From: Steinernema hermaphroditum
Lineage: Eukaryota; Nematoda; Chromadorea; Rhabditida; Steinernematidae
Reading direction: 5' to 3'
Length of the DNA stretch: 64,000 nucleotides
NCBI GenBank assembly: GCA_030435675.1
Contig: CM059621.1
Span: 1,550,001-1,614,000 of the forward strand
Shown here in pieces: positions 21,398-32,840 of this stretch. The notes beneath the pieces were generated by a model that was not told the DNA's origin, did not search any database, and saw only the letters and a program-made list of their open reading frames with translations. Positions within the stretch are counted from its first letter, which is position 1. The number at the start of each line of letters is the position of its first letter. Position numbers and translations under genes: made by a program.

Positions 21398-22320
21398 TTA
21401 CAAATGAGTTACGGCCTGCATTTCGAGGTTTCCATGCTTAGTCCTTCTAACTTTTACATTGTATACCACAGTATTATTTCAAAAAGTTTTAGCATTTTGG
21501 GTTGACTTTTTACACTCCACTTTTAATTTCTGTTAAGTAAAGACGATCTCGTTGCATCTCTTAAATACAGAGTTCGTCTTTGTCTATGTCTGTGTTTTCG
21601 TCCGCGGCCCAAAATCGTCCAAATAGGGATCCGCTGGGGAGCTGAACCCACAGTAACCAATTAATGATAAATCACGTTCGCATAGAATTCAGATCTCACC
21701 GCTCCTTTAGCACTGTGCCTATGGGGACGCTCGGCATTAGGTTTTACAATAGATTTTGTGCTACACTTAGCTTGTTTTGTGAGCAGTATTATTGTTACTA
21801 ACAAGGCGTTCTCGGCCACCTTCCTGAACCAACTAGGAATGCTTTGTTTTGCAGAGGCTTCAACAGGTTTGTACATATTTGAAATTCATAGCCACTGATG
21901 ATTTTCACCTGTGTGGCAGTGCTCTTATCACGAAGCTAAGCAAAGATTGATTCTACCAACCATCTGGTGAATCGCGTGTGATGTCTCCAGAGATGTCGAC
22001 TCGGTGAAATTTTGCAATCTGATCCGGTTGGGCTCGATGCCCTTGTCTCTCGTCGTCTGAGTTCTCTTCGCACCACTTCCCGCGAACGGTCGCAGTCTCT
22101 TTGGTATATTTGCCGGGCCTCGGCTCAGAAATGGGCCAACTGAGTCGAGCCAGCTTTGGCTTCGCTCTCCGGATGTGTGCTGCTCGTTGTCACAAATTCA
22201 AGAGGATAAACCGCACAAATTGACTCCAATCTGACTATTTCAGAGTGCAGCATATAGACTGTCTGGATCCCGCATTAACGCCTTATTTCGTACAATTATA
22301 GACTGCGTTGGAGAAGAACC

Positions 22321-22862
22321 ATGTGTAATATCTTGGTGAGTTTCTATTGTGCTCTATACAATCGATCTGTTTTATGTCTTTTTATCGTGATTTTCAGAGA
22401 GTTACAAAAGTCGTCGCTTGTGTTATCTTAATCATGTGCATCCTCAACATGCAACTACAACGTTCCTCTCACCTGGGGCTCACGATCGAACTGTCGATGT
22501 TGTTTGCCAATGGAGTAATTTTTCTGTTGGCTATAGCACTTGCATTCAGAACGTATGATTGCACACCGTCGATCCCACTAGTGGGTTTATAATGCAAATA
22601 TTGTAATACACTATGTAATTAAGGCCATCGTCTGTGTTGGTTTAGGCGTTACCCTCATTATGACTGTGGTTCTGGTGAGCACTACATCAAGCGGTAAGAA
22701 CAAAAACGTGGATTATTCCCAATATTCGAATCGCTCAAAGCAACAGCTTCTGCAGTAGATTGTTTTGTGCCACTGCTCTACGTATGGTTTGCTATTAAAG
22801 AAGGTTGTGTAATTGTTGGAAATGTTCGAGGAGAAGAAGACAAATGGCAGATAGAAATATAA
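22321..22862 (+). CDS. LAPTM-like four-helix membrane protein, family A copy 3, lacking the Cys cluster
   Basis: 124 residues in four exons (22321-22335, 22398-22580, 22624-22693, 22756-22862). Exon 1 encodes only MCNIL, so the Cys-rich N-terminus of A1/A2 is gone, while donor position and phase are kept. Helices: VVACVILIMCILNM, MLFANGVIFLLAIALAF, AIVCVGLGVTLIMTVVLV, and a shorter helix 4 (VDCFVPLLYVWFAI). The tail is acidic and has lost the QC motif. Exon 2 (183 nt) and exon 3 (70 nt) match A1 and A2. Probably still expressed, with altered trafficking signals. Confidence 0.75.
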
Positions 22863-23011
22863 GAATGAAGGTATTGTATTAAAATGTACTCAGTTTTGCA
22901 AATGTAATAAAGATTTCCCTCAGCCATGTTTCTAATGCTGTGCAGAGGCTGGCGCCCACAAGAAAATGTCTTGTTTATGCTACATATTGAACTTTTTTAA
23001 ATCTACATGCC

Positions 23012-23069
23012 TCAACGCCGTTGGGCAAAACATCGATTTTTCTAAAAGTTTGCGTTCTCGGAGACAGAG
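23012..23069 (+). promoter_or_regulatory. Family A upstream block, copy 4 (partial)
   Basis: CAACGCCGTTGGGCAAAACATCGATTTTTCTAAAAGTTTGCGTTCTCGG: the 3' two thirds of the block, without the TGTTTTCG start. It lies about 400 bp before the A4 start. Confidence 0.4.
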
Positions 23070-23423
23070 TTACAAATGAGGTGTGGTCACCATTTAGCTG
23101 CTTCCATGCACCCGACTAGTGGATTACATATCGCAGCACTGATCACCTCCGTGAATTCTCATGCAAGTAAAAAGTTCGTTTTCGTGTTTGCCTGTGTTTT
23201 CGTCAGCGGACCAAAACCGTCCGTAATACTCATGCGATTTCATATCATATCATAAGTCGTGAATTCCGATGTGATGTGTTCTGCCCACTGCCACTGATTC
23301 AGGAGGAGAAACCGTGCAAAGTGCCTCTGATCACTAATTTCCTTGAACACCAGCTTTCGATCAGAGTATCAAGGGCCAATTTCGTAGAATTTGAAACATT
23401 CCACGCTGCATTAGAGAAGAACC

Positions 23424-23997
23424 ATGTGTAATGTCGTGGTGAGTTTATATGTTGTTGCGTGGATCCAATCCTTGTTTCGTGTTGTCTGTGTGAGTGTCTG
23501 CCGTACCCTATACCATCGACTAAGTCAAAAATCCTGTATCTCAGCATCAAAATAACGTTTTATCATGTTTCCTGAATTTTCAGAGAGTAACAAAACTTAT
23601 CGCCTGGGTTATCTTAATCATTTGCATCATCAACATTCAACTACAACGTTCCCGGGCCTTTCATCTGGGCTTCCCGATGCTGATCGCCAATGGAGCAATT
23701 TTTTGGATCGCAATAGGACTTGCATTCAAAACGTACGACTGCACACCGTCAATCCCGCTAGTGAGTTTATGAAGCGAATATTGTAAAACATAATGTCTTG
23801 AAGGCCATCGTCTGCGTTGGTTTATGCGTCACCGTCGCTCTAACTGTAGTTCTGTTGAGCACTGTACCGGTTACAAGCGGTTACAAGCATACCGAAGATT
23901 TTTACGAATATTTGAACCGATCAAAACAACAACGTCTGCAGTAGATTGCGTTCTGCAAACAGAATTTTCACTTCATCGCATGTATGGTTTGTTATAA
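23424..23997 (+). pseudogene. Family A copy 4, probable pseudogene
   Basis: Closest to A3. Exons 23424-23438 (MCNVV), 23584-23760, 23804-23879 and 23942-23997. Exons 1-3 keep helices 1-3 (LIAWVILIICIINI, LIANGAIFWIAIGLAF, AIVCVGLCVTVALTVVLL). The exon 3 donor is the poor GGTTACAAG instead of GTAAG. In exon 4 the frame shifts inside helix 4, giving QTEFSLHRMYGLL then stop, while a second frame shows the old VWFVIKQG. The last helix is therefore lost. Confidence 0.7.
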
Positions 23998-24558
23998 AAC
24001 AAGGCTAGAAGTGTTCGTGAGGAAGAATGCAGATGACAGTAATTTAACATTGTCTGTATTTGTGGTTTATTATAGCGCAATGTTATGATTGTTGGATATC
24101 TTCAAGAGAAAGAAGGTGCAATTTTGAAAGATTTTTTATGGTTCGAAGAAAATAAATACAAGAATGAAGGAATTGTATTAAAATGTACTGAGTTTCGTCA
24201 ATATGGAATAAAGATCTCCCTCTCCAATGCTGTGGAAATGGTTATTTATTGTTGAACGTTTCGCTGTGTCTTGGACCAGGTCTAGGCATAGGTTCAATCG
24301 TATGACCGGCTTAATCGACTAAAGAGTCAATTGACGATTCTGCCGTTCTAAATGCCGCTCGCATATCTTTTCTCTGTTCTTTTGCGCTCTCTCGCACCGA
24401 CCCGAAGGGACAGTCACGACTACATGAGCAGCAGCCGATCGTCTTTGTCCTGGACCACAACAGAGGTCGCAAAACCGAGATGTGAGGTGGGGAAGGATGC
24501 GCCCACAAGAAATATGTGTTGTTTATGCTACACATCGTTTCCACTCCGTCAGTGCCGG

Positions 24559-24610
24559 CTTGTTTTCGTGTTTTTCCGCACAACCAAATGGCGTATCGAT
24601 CGAGGCTGTG
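24559..24610 (+). promoter_or_regulatory. Family A upstream block, copy 5
   Basis: CTTGTTTTCGTGTTTTTCCGCAC...AAATGGCGTATCGAT, about 270 bp before ATG 24827. Confidence 0.4.
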
Positions 24611-24826
24611 TCAGCGCTTTGTTATTCGCTTCCTCGTGAAGGATTACCAACCTTCTTATTTCAATTCTTTTCATTTCTGGCGACAAACATGATTTTGAGC
24701 GTTTTCAGATTTGCTTTGACCTGTAGCTTGTTGTTTTTTCAAATGCAATATTCCTCAAAAAGTGGTTAAGGTTTACAAGACGGTGTACGATTCCTCGACA
24801 ACACATATGTATATAGCCACAAAAAA

Positions 24827-25467
24827 ATGCCCAGCGATGAGAAATACATTCATTGCTGGCGATGCGATTGTGATGTTACGGTAAGTCTTGCGCGACCTCC
24901 AAGTATCGTTTCCATAACATTTTCAGAGGCTAGCAGTTGTCGTCGCGATTCTCTCCGTCATCGGATCTGTCGCCAGCATTCAGCAGCTGCTTAGCGCACG
25001 CTTACCGCGAGATTTCAAAACGACAGCTATAATCACCGATGTATTCTTTTGTATATCGGCCGCACTTGCTGCTGTTGGAGCACTCAAGCGTAATCCATAT
25101 TTGCTCCTTCCGTATATTATCCTACTGGTAGGTTTTTGCTGTCTCTTACGAAGAAGAAATGATTGTTTCAGTTCATTGCATGTATCAGTTTATGCATTAT
25201 TATCGCTTATGCGGCCCTGAAGTCCTTCACCGAAAAGGACAGTGAGTACTGTGAGCGTATTCCTATATGTATACCTATAATTCAGAGGACCAGAGCACCA
25301 AGTGGAATCTGATAGCTGGAGCATTTTCTTTCGCGCTAGTTTTCTGCATATTGTTTATGAACATCGCGAGACAGTGTTACAACTATTTGAGCAGATGGTG
25401 GAGAAACGAGCGCACAATAGACGAACGGCAAAATCAAAACGAAGCTGCTCTAGACGAGTGCCAGTAA
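24827..25467 (+). CDS. LAPTM-like four-helix membrane protein, family A copy 5
   Basis: 168 residues in four exons (24827-24880, 24927-25127, 25172-25241, 25286-25467). N-terminus MPSDEKYIHCWRCDCDVT holds three Cys. Helices: LAVVVAILSVIGSVASI, TDVFFCISAALAAVGAL, FIACISLCIIIAYAAL and LIAGAFSFALVFCILFM. The tail has ARQCYNYLSRWWRNE and many Glu/Asn/Gln. The QCY-Y motif after helix 4 is the strongest link to LAPTM4, which ends its last helix with a similar CYKY sequence. Exon 2 is 201 nt, as in A6, A7 and A9. Intact. Confidence 0.87.
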
Positions 25468-26070
25468 TTTAATGTAGTCAGATTGATCGACGTAAAGTGG
25501 AGACTGTACTGATAAGAATAAATTCTTTGGCTTCTTGTCGCCTAGATACTTTGTTGTACAGTGTCTTCGTGAAGTCGTTCCATAGGGTCGGTTGTCTTCC
25601 TAAAGTCCACTTCATGGGAGGCCGCCATTCTTTTGGCCAACTGTACCCTTTTCCGGGTTTTTGTTCGTTATCTTCCAGGCGAAATGTGATTTCCTTCTGG
25701 TTACGCTCTGACGAAGAGGACGCGTAGACCGAAAGTCTCCGTTTTTGCAGATTGTGAAGGTCAGAAAATGCTTATATCGTTTCATCCACTTTGAATTGTG
25801 TTGCCGATTTCCTTTCCACCTCAACCTGACTTCTTGCCCGCGATAGTGTAATAAACACGACCTTGTCATTCATCCACGTCTGGTTCCACCGTTTTCTAAT
25901 AAAAATTCGCTGTTTGGCTCGCCATGAAGCATAAGGCTTGCCCTATAAGGAGCAAGAGTCACACTAGTTCTATCATGGCATGATCGCAATCTGCAGTCTA
26001 TCTTTCGTTCAGAAAGCCGAATATCAAACAATAACAAATAAAAAAAAATCAGAGGAAGCTTAAGCCAATG
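25468..26070. other. Intergenic between convergent genes, nothing recognised
   Basis: Spacer between the convergent A5 (+) and B1 (-) genes. No supported gene, repeat or RNA seen. Confidence 0.4.
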
Positions 26071-26846
26071 TCAAATTTGTTCTTCTGAATTCGGGACGGC
26101 CAGGATGTACTTACGATGTTGCTCAACAACGAACAGAGCGAAGATGAGAAAAGCAAAGTAGGCTATTATACCTACTGAGTATACTGCCAGAACGAAACGA
26201 GCGTTCAACTCTGAAACAATTGTGAGGTCATCACTGTATGTAATTGCTCAAGAACCTTGATCTGCTTCCGGCCGGGTGGCGTCGAACCAGTTGTAGGAGG
26301 CGAGAAAGCTTTGAACATCGAGTTGGCTCCATATGGTAAATACCAAGGCAGTACCGGCAAATGCCATGCATATACACTGGAATTTTATCATATCACAAGT
26401 GTACTACTAACGTACGTATGTTACCGTCAATAACGAGTACAGCCTGAGTCCAGTGGGCCAGCCCTTTGTGACTGATACAAACACAAGTGGGCCCATGAAT
26501 ATGTTTACACCAGCAAATACCAGCATAGCGATTTGGTAGTCGTTAAACGGCGAGCTGTTATAAGTGTTTATAACAAGCACGATTCCAATGGTTACCATGA
26601 AGATTGCGACCATGTGGGTGGCCGTCTGTAACAAACACCGAATGGCTTGGGTAACCAATATGCAATGAGCGCTTTTTAAAGAGCAATATAATTCAGGAGA
26701 ATGTGACTAACTGAAGAATCTGGCCAAAGAGCTATAAAATGGAAACGTTTACCGATTGCATACGAGTAATTGTACCAAACTAGTCAGAAACTTACGGCAA
26801 TAGGCAGTCCGAAATAGGAGCTTGCATTTTCATGGCCGCTGTTCAT
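26071..26846 (-). CDS. Four-helix membrane protein, family B copy 1
   Basis: 170 residues in four exons (26796-26846, 26425-26625, 26256-26376, 26071-26210). N-terminus MNSGHENASSYFGLPIA. Helices: HMVAIFMVTIGIVLVINTY, IAMLVFAGVNIFMGPLVFVSV, CICMAFAGTALVFTIW and FVLAVYSVGIIAYFAFLIFALFV, then VEQHRKY. The loop SYNWFDATRPEADQ is shared with B2 and B3 (Y-HW-DP-P-EDQ). Exon 2 is 201 nt, as in family A, but exon 3 is 121 nt, so families A and B look like sister branches. Long first intron (170 nt). Function unknown. Confidence 0.85.
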
Positions 26847-27842
26847 TCTGCAGTACTAGAAGAGTCACCGTCGACATGGAACAACAGGCTGTTATGAAAT
26901 AGAATTAACAACAGAAGACCTACACAACAGGTTCCCTGGTGCTGTGTCATCGGTTGCCCGAATGACTGTATATAATTCGCAATTTCCTAAGCTCTCTTTC
27001 TGCGGTCAAATTACGCTCTTGACTAGGGTTGTCGAATACATAAAAGTCTTCTAATAAGGAACCATCCGAGGCCACGAACCGGGCTGCGTCAGGTGTGATC
27101 CTAATGGTCGCTAAAGCTCTGCAGATACCACCGCCAGCGCAGTCAACTTTCGTACCAGGAACCAAAGCAGATGCGCACTCCCGAGAGGGAGAACTTCATT
27201 CGCCCTTCCTAGACTCTTTATTCGTGTGCCATTAAAAGTTGTTATTCTTAGAATTCTCGGCGATTGCCCTGTGAATTCGTTCGACATGACTTTGAAGACG
27301 AGACATCCAATTTGTTCCTTTGCATCACTAAAAATTATGGAAATAACACGAACCATCAGCTAGATCATTGTTCTTCGCTTTAAGACCGCCTGGTAATATC
27401 ATACATCACATGTGTAATGTATCCTATGTCGATATTATTGTTGAGTCACAAAAATAAAAACATTTGCGCGCACTTAATATCAAAGAACTTGAGTTAAAAA
27501 ACGAACGTTGAAGAGAGTGAAAACACCAATTTGTAGAGCTATGGTTACGACTTGAAGTCTAGACATTAACTTAATTACGTACTCAGTACAAAGATATTGC
27601 GCAAAGAACACAATGGTTTCTCTAAATTGGAATTTAAAGAGAAGCTATTCCATACGGACATCTATACTTTGTAGGTTTTATTACGTTGTTTTAGGAGTTC
27701 GGACGCTGCACTACCGTAACTGAAAACATCAAATCAGCCTAGGGCGCGAACGCCCTTCCATACGTCAACTAACTACATTTAAATCATTACCTTAAGTCTA
27801 AGCAGTTTCCCGAAATCATAATATTTTCCACCGTCAGTCCCG
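26847..27842. other. Intergenic; possible decayed coding at 26947-27356 (-)
   Basis: Two overlapping minus-strand open stretches, one reading DAKEQIGCLVFKVMSNEF and the other LLEDFYVFDNPSQE near its end, could be old exons. No splice combination gave a continuous protein with a start. No family recognised. The remaining sequence up to the srh gene is AT-rich and featureless. Confidence 0.25.
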
Positions 27843-28808
27843 ATGCCGGCCTATCCAATGGCCGACCAGCTCTTCAACCGAGCTCTGGACATTAGCGCTT
27901 TCTTCCACTTTCCTTTAAAGCTCTTCTCGATGTACATTGTCTACCGTCATTCGCCGAAGTACATGGATGCTTTGCCTATATTCATCCTGAACACCATGTT
28001 TTGGAATCTAACTTGTAATGTAACGGCTGCTTTTATGCATGTTAACCCGCAATTTCCGGCCCAGTGTCACAGGGCTGATGGACCCATCAGTCTTTTGACA
28101 GACAACCAATTCGTCTACCATGGGATATACAACGTCCTGCTCACTTGCATATTGAACTGTTCACTAGCCCTCAGCTTCGCATTCCCATATCGTTATCTTG
28201 TATTTGCTCACCCGAAGTTTATGCAGAGCCTAACCTCCAAATGGGGCGTTACCATATGCGTGACAATTCACGCCAGCTTCTCCGCTTCATTCGTATATAT
28301 CTACACAATTTATTCCACTAGCTATGGGGACTATTTTGGCAGTGCCGCACAGCCTCCGCATGATGGGTTGTTTTGCTTCTGGCGAAGCGGATGGCGCAAG
28401 AACCTCTACTTGATATCGTACTTTACTGTCATATTTCTGGCTTTTGGGGTAGTTACCTTTTTTGGCTTCCTTCTCTGGAGGCATCTCTCCGAAATGAGTC
28501 ATATGGTTACGAGACGAACGCTCGAAATCAACCGAAAATTCACACGCTACTTGATGATCAACACGTCCGTCCCCTTGACCTTCGGCGGTGGTCCTTTCTT
28601 GATGTGTCTCTTGTGTACCGTCTTTCCTGAGATGACGTACAGTCGCGAGATCGCCATGGTCTGCACGGTCATTGTCTACAACCATGGAGCCATCTACTCG
28701 ATTGTCTCGATCGTCACCTTCAAGCCATACCTTACAGCTGCACGAAGAATTTTGAGAAGATTCCTTCGCATAGATAAAACAAGTGTCAAGAAGGTTACCC
28801 ATAAATAA
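27843..28808 (+). CDS. Serpentine chemoreceptor, srh-type, single exon
   Basis: 321-residue intact seven-helix receptor without introns. Helix 1 region FHFPLKLFSMYIVYRHSPKY carries the K(S/T)P motif typical of srh. FAFPYRYLVFAHP follows helix 3, and GLFCFWRSGW lies in the second extracellular loop. The C-terminus has YNHGAIYSIVSIVTFKPY, the srh HG...PY(R) signature. Paralogues lie at 36150 (+), 40945 (-) and 43297 (-). Chemosensory role inferred from family. Srh genes of C. elegans normally have several introns, so the intronless state is notable. Confidence 0.88.
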   Translation: MPAYPMADQLFNRALDISAFFHFPLKLFSMYIVYRHSPKYMDALPIFILNTMFWNLTCNVTAAFMHVNPQFPAQCHRADGPISLLTDNQFVYHGIYNVLLTCILNCSLALSFAFPYRYLVFAHPKFMQSLTSKWGVTICVTIHASFSASFVYIYTIYSTSYGDYFGSAAQPPHDGLFCFWRSGWRKNLYLISYFTVIFLAFGVVTFFGFLLWRHLSEMSHMVTRRTLEINRKFTRYLMINTSVPLTFGGGPFLMCLLCTVFPEMTYSREIAMVCTVIVYNHGAIYSIVSIVTFKPYLTAARRILRRFLRIDKTSVKKVTHK

Positions 28809-29652
28809 ATTTTCCCGCTTTGACGATTGAAGCGATTGGACTATACAATTTGGGTTTTGAGCTGTAAGGAGGCTTTCAAAACGATTATCTAAGGGAACCC
28901 GCCCAAATGGAGTAAAAACTTGTTTCGAGGAATGCGACGTTCTGGTACGCGGCTATGTGAGGTGCGCTTTTCTATCGGGTCTCACTCCTCGAGGAGATCA
29001 ATGGAGAACAGCAAATGCATGTGTACCAAGCACTATTTATACCATATCTTTTGCAAATTATTTCATTTATCTCGCTATATTAGTTGCCCGTTTTTCAGCG
29101 ACACTTCCCATCAAAGCAATGGGCTCAAAAAACCGGCTTTCTCAATGACTTAAGATGTTGTAAACAGGCTCTGATCTATGCTCATTGACCACAATCGGAG
29201 GAACATTTCTACTTCATGGTGCTTGCGGAGGATCTGGCAGTTTTATTTTTAGGAATGTGGACAGATCAAAGATCAAAAATCGATGTAGTAGTTTATAATC
29301 GTGGTCTATCTCTATCCCAGTGGGACACTTTGCTGTCCAAAAAACACAGATTTGTCACTGTCACACGAGTGACTTTTATGTGACTTCTCCAAACCAACCA
29401 ACTTCAGATGATATGTAAATAAAGTCACCTTGCGGACGCGACGGTTCCCAGAGGCCTGGAATAACAAATGCTTTGTACAGAAGTCCGTATTTGACGTAAT
29501 AACCATTCGAACATTCTCAAATCGATCTTGTGACTACATTCATTCCCTTTGACCACCCACTTATCACTTATACAAAAAACATCCGTGAGCTTCCAGTCGC
29601 AATAGCTCGTCGCGACGTGCTCTCCTCCATCACTTTATAGAAATTTTATTTC
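28809..29652. other. Intergenic, nothing recognised
   Basis: No supported gene or repeat seen after the srh stop codon. Confidence 0.4.
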
Positions 29653-29944
29653 TCACAACTGAACAGGCTCCTCTTTTGGGAAAGAGGGGGAATTTGTTAT
29701 GAGAGCATGCAGTTGTGATTGATCTTCGAGATTGACTTTCTTCTTCTTTGAAGACAGTCCCTGACGCAGAATTGCCGGTAGTCGAAAGCAGAAACCGATC
29801 ATTATCGCGACGAGGATCAGCCCGAAGAACAGGGCAACGAGGAACGTCAAATGTACGTTTTCGGCTAAACAGAATACATGTATAATATTGAGCGCAGATT
29901 ACTGTACCATTTGGTATGACGGGGACATGGAAGTGGACGTGCAT
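29653..29944 (-). CDS. Small single-pass membrane protein
   Basis: 82 residues in two exons (29908-29944, 29653-29864; intron 43 nt). A short N-terminus, MHVHFHVPVIPN, is followed by one long hydrophobic helix, FLVALFFGLILVAIMIGF, then LRQGLSSKKKKVNLED. The basic patch directly after the helix suggests a cytosolic C-terminus. An acceptor-like TTGTTCAG lies upstream at about 29965, so an extra 5' exon is possible. No family recognised. Confidence 0.5.
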
Positions 29945-30488
29945 CTCGATGAAACAACTGAACAATAGCAGAGATTTAAAAATATGATAGTAGATTAGGC
30001 GGGAGAAGAAAATGGCGCCTTTCTGTTATAATTGAAAAGAAAAACAAAGCCGCATGGCTGACAAGACTTCCGTTTTTTAAGCGGACACTTCACACTCTTG
30101 GGTGTTTTCTCAACATAAGATGGACAGCTCCTTTAGTTGTTGGATGATGCTGAGCCAAAGAAAAATGGGGCAAAATCAATAGTTTCAGAGTGGGTGGGAG
30201 AAGTTGGGTGGTTCCGTTTAAGACTGGAAAAATTGTCAGATATCGTTTGAGGCGGATACTTTGCAAGGTTTCCTTCAACTATCCGGGTTTTCTTCAAGGT
30301 TTCCTTCAACTATTCAACTATGAATTGGAGATACGCATTCATTTCCGAACGTTAGCTCAAAAAAACCGATCGGCTTATTGGTACACTTGACCACAAATGC
30401 TACGTTCGAATGACTATTCCAACAGTCTACTGGAATAGATGAAGCACTGGTTTGACGGCAAACTGAGGCACTTTTAGCTCTTTGCAGA

Positions 30489-30683
30489 TTACAAATTTGA
30501 CTTTCTAGCACCGCGAAGAGCTACAAAGGCAAAACGCAGTTCTTCCGAGACCATCTTGTCGATGGCTGTAATTACCGGTATCAATAACAGCGAATGTAGG
30601 ATGAAAAGATGTGGAAACACGAACACAACATTGACAATTCGCGTGGATGCGATGGCTGCGAAAATGGAAACCTTGCTAAACAT
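30489..30683 (-). pseudogene. Possible receptor C-terminal fragment
   Basis: A 64-residue frame with two hydrophobic segments (RIVNVVFVFPHLFILHSLLL, then IPVITAIDK) and a basic tail ELRFAFVALRGARK. This looks like helices 6-7 and helix 8 of a nematode seven-helix receptor. A splice-acceptor-like ACAG lies right before it, but no upstream exons could be found, so it is likely a relic. Confidence 0.3.
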
Positions 30684-31147
30684 CCTGTATAGTCAACTTC
30701 GATTTCAATAACAATAAACAACTAGAGACGCCAACTGAGCCGGAGCCTATTAAGATTGCGAAATTTTACCGAGTCGGCACCTCTACATATATACAGCTTT
30801 TGTATTCTTGGAATAATTTTTGTGTTTGCGCGCCACATTCGTCTGTGTCCTTCAATCTACCACACCGTCTAGATCAGAACCTTTCACTTATTACCTTACG
30901 ACACACGAAAGGACGCAACTGGTCTGCCGAGCATTGTGATTGGTGGAGTTATTTATTATGGAGTATTCAATAAAGGAAGCAAAAGGTTTTTGCTTTCAGT
31001 AAGAACGCTTATAGTGATGCATACATTGAAATTATAGTCACAAAGTGATTATCAAAATAGAAGATGAAAATACAATAAGCTGTTGACAAATGATACAATG
31101 CTGCTTTGTTTGTTGGTAAGGAAGATGAATACGTTTCATGTGGCGCC
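30684..31147. other. Intergenic, nothing recognised
   Basis: AT-rich spacer before the 3' end of the FAR gene; no features supported. Confidence 0.4.
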
Positions 31148-31860
31148 TCATGGTTTCTCTGGGGTTGGCACATCGGGCTCAAGGAACTCTACAACTTTCT
31201 GAGGATCCTTGCCGAGGTTCTCTTCCAAGAATTCCTTCACCTTTTCATCTAAATCATAGAACTATTGGACCGTGCGCAAGCACCAAAGCAATACCTTCCC
31301 AATAATCTTTAATGTTGTGGAAAACAGCGCCAATCTCATCCATCAGTTCTGGTTTCTTCTGTGCCACTTTGATTTTCTTTAGCAGCTCTTTCATGCACTT
31401 CCGATAGCAGCCAGCTTGATGGGGCTTCAGGTCATGAACAGAGGTCATATCACGCATAGTCTAAACGTGGTCTCATAAGCACTGTATTCGAGACAGATCG
31501 CACATCAACAACAAACTGCTTAGCTTCATGGGAAAGCCCTTCAAGTTGCTTGTAGATGTCATCATGGAACTTTTCCGCTTTTTCAGCCGCTACAGGGCTA
31601 ATTTTCTTGATGTCGTCGATCACCTTGGACGCGTCGTCAACGAAAATTTTTGTTTTGTGGTCGACCAAGTCATCAACGTCTTTCTTTGTCAGACTGACGA
31701 TAAAATCGTAGTACCGCGTTGGTATGAAACCTGAATGAGGTTTTCTTTTCATAGTCAATTGAAGACCGTTACCAAAAATGAGCATGTCTCCTTCATATTT
31801 ATCAGAAAGAATCGGGGAAGCGAAGGCGAATAATAAAAACAAAAGGTAGTGAAGATTCAT
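31148..31860 (-). CDS. Fatty-acid and retinol-binding (FAR) protein
   Basis: 193 residues in four exons (31773-31860, 31504-31730, 31295-31460, 31148-31248). Signal peptide MNLHYLLFLLFAFASPILS. The body matches the Gp-FAR-1 fold: FIPTRYYDFIVSLTKKDVDD, then SPVAAEKAEKFHDDI and LSHEAKQFVVD, and amphipathic helices up to EFLEENLGKDP. FAR proteins are nematode-specific secreted helical carriers of fatty acids and retinol. An upstream ATG (31878) adds six residues. Intron 1 is 42 nt and open, so retaining it would add 14 residues without a stop. A pair of Cys (GCYRKC) in exon 3 is unusual for the family. A TATATAAGG box lies about 30 bp upstream. Confidence 0.88.
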
Positions 31861-31886
31861 GATGTCCAACGTTTTCACAACTTGTT

Positions 31887-31897
31887 TCCCTTATATA
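31887..31897 (-). promoter_or_regulatory. TATA-like box of the FAR gene
   Basis: Minus-strand CTATATAAGGG lies 30-40 bp before the start codon of the FAR gene. Confidence 0.45.
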
Positions 31898-32117
31898 GCT
31901 AGGCGAAAAACAGGATTTTTTGTTTGCTAGTGGCAATACAGACAGGAAGGTGGAGAAAAATATGATTTTGTTATTTCACTAGACGGAAAAGTAACTGCTA
32001 ACGACGTCGTTAATATTAGGTTGCTGGATTAAAAATGGTACGAATGGTAAACATTGTCTATTTTCGCAAAGTCTAGACTCAGATCTTTTATTTGTGTCCC
32101 CAGCCATCGGTCGGGTT

Positions 32118-32405
32118 CAGAGATGGACAACGGTTGAGCCGTATATCTGTATCAATCGGTTAACCGGTTGGCCAATTGACTGATACGTCGGCTTGAGAGG
32201 TTCTCTGTTAATCTGTCTTACTCGTACCGACGCAAAGAGACTGTTCTGGGGTATATATGCCGACAGGCGATCGGCTGAACGGTTGAGCCGACGGAAGAGT
32301 CGGTTGGCCAACCGGTTGACGGCTCATAGCTGACAATCCGGGAACCGGCTCACGGATCGGTTGAACGGCTAGCCGATCCGATTCGTCCGTTCTTGCCCAT
32401 CTCTG
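32118..32405. mobile_element. hAT-type MITE with perfect 8-bp target duplications
   Basis: 288 bp. Ends CAGAGATGGACAA... and ...TTGCCCATCTCTG form hAT-like inverted repeats. GTCGGGTT flanks both sides exactly (32110-32117 and 32406-32413), the 8-bp duplication that hAT transposases make. The interior is full of CGGTT(G/A)..CC motifs, including TTGGCCAACCGGTTGACGGC, which let it fold on itself. No coding. Confidence 0.9.
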
Positions 32406-32413
32406 GTCGGGTT

Positions 32414-32840
32414 TCCCCCAGTCACGGTCACAATTGCCAAAAACGCCCAAATGTTGGCAAGGCAAGGCAAACAAATAAACACAACACTAACACAAATCTT
32501 GATCTTGAAACACCAGAGAACTGTAGGTCCAACGTCATGTGATGGACAGCGACTCCACAGAAGCCATCAATCACAGCGTGACTAGGCCCAAAGTCTGACA
32601 TAGCGCATTGACATCTTCAGAAAAAGTCGAATATTTCGTGCTTTCGCTCGCCGTTTTCACTGCGTACTATCTTATGTACATAGTATTCTCACACAACTCT
32701 GATTTCGGCATTATTTTATACATTGCCTTATACACATCGAACATGTTTACGTACGTACAACTCCTTGGCCAAAACTTATCTTTACTCCAGCACATATGAG
32801 TTCGATGTCTCTTGCTTGCACCATCATCTCTCTATATCAT
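32414..32840. other. Intergenic, nothing recognised
   Basis: Only a short hydrophobic open stretch (32608-32799, +) without splice support. Confidence 0.35.
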
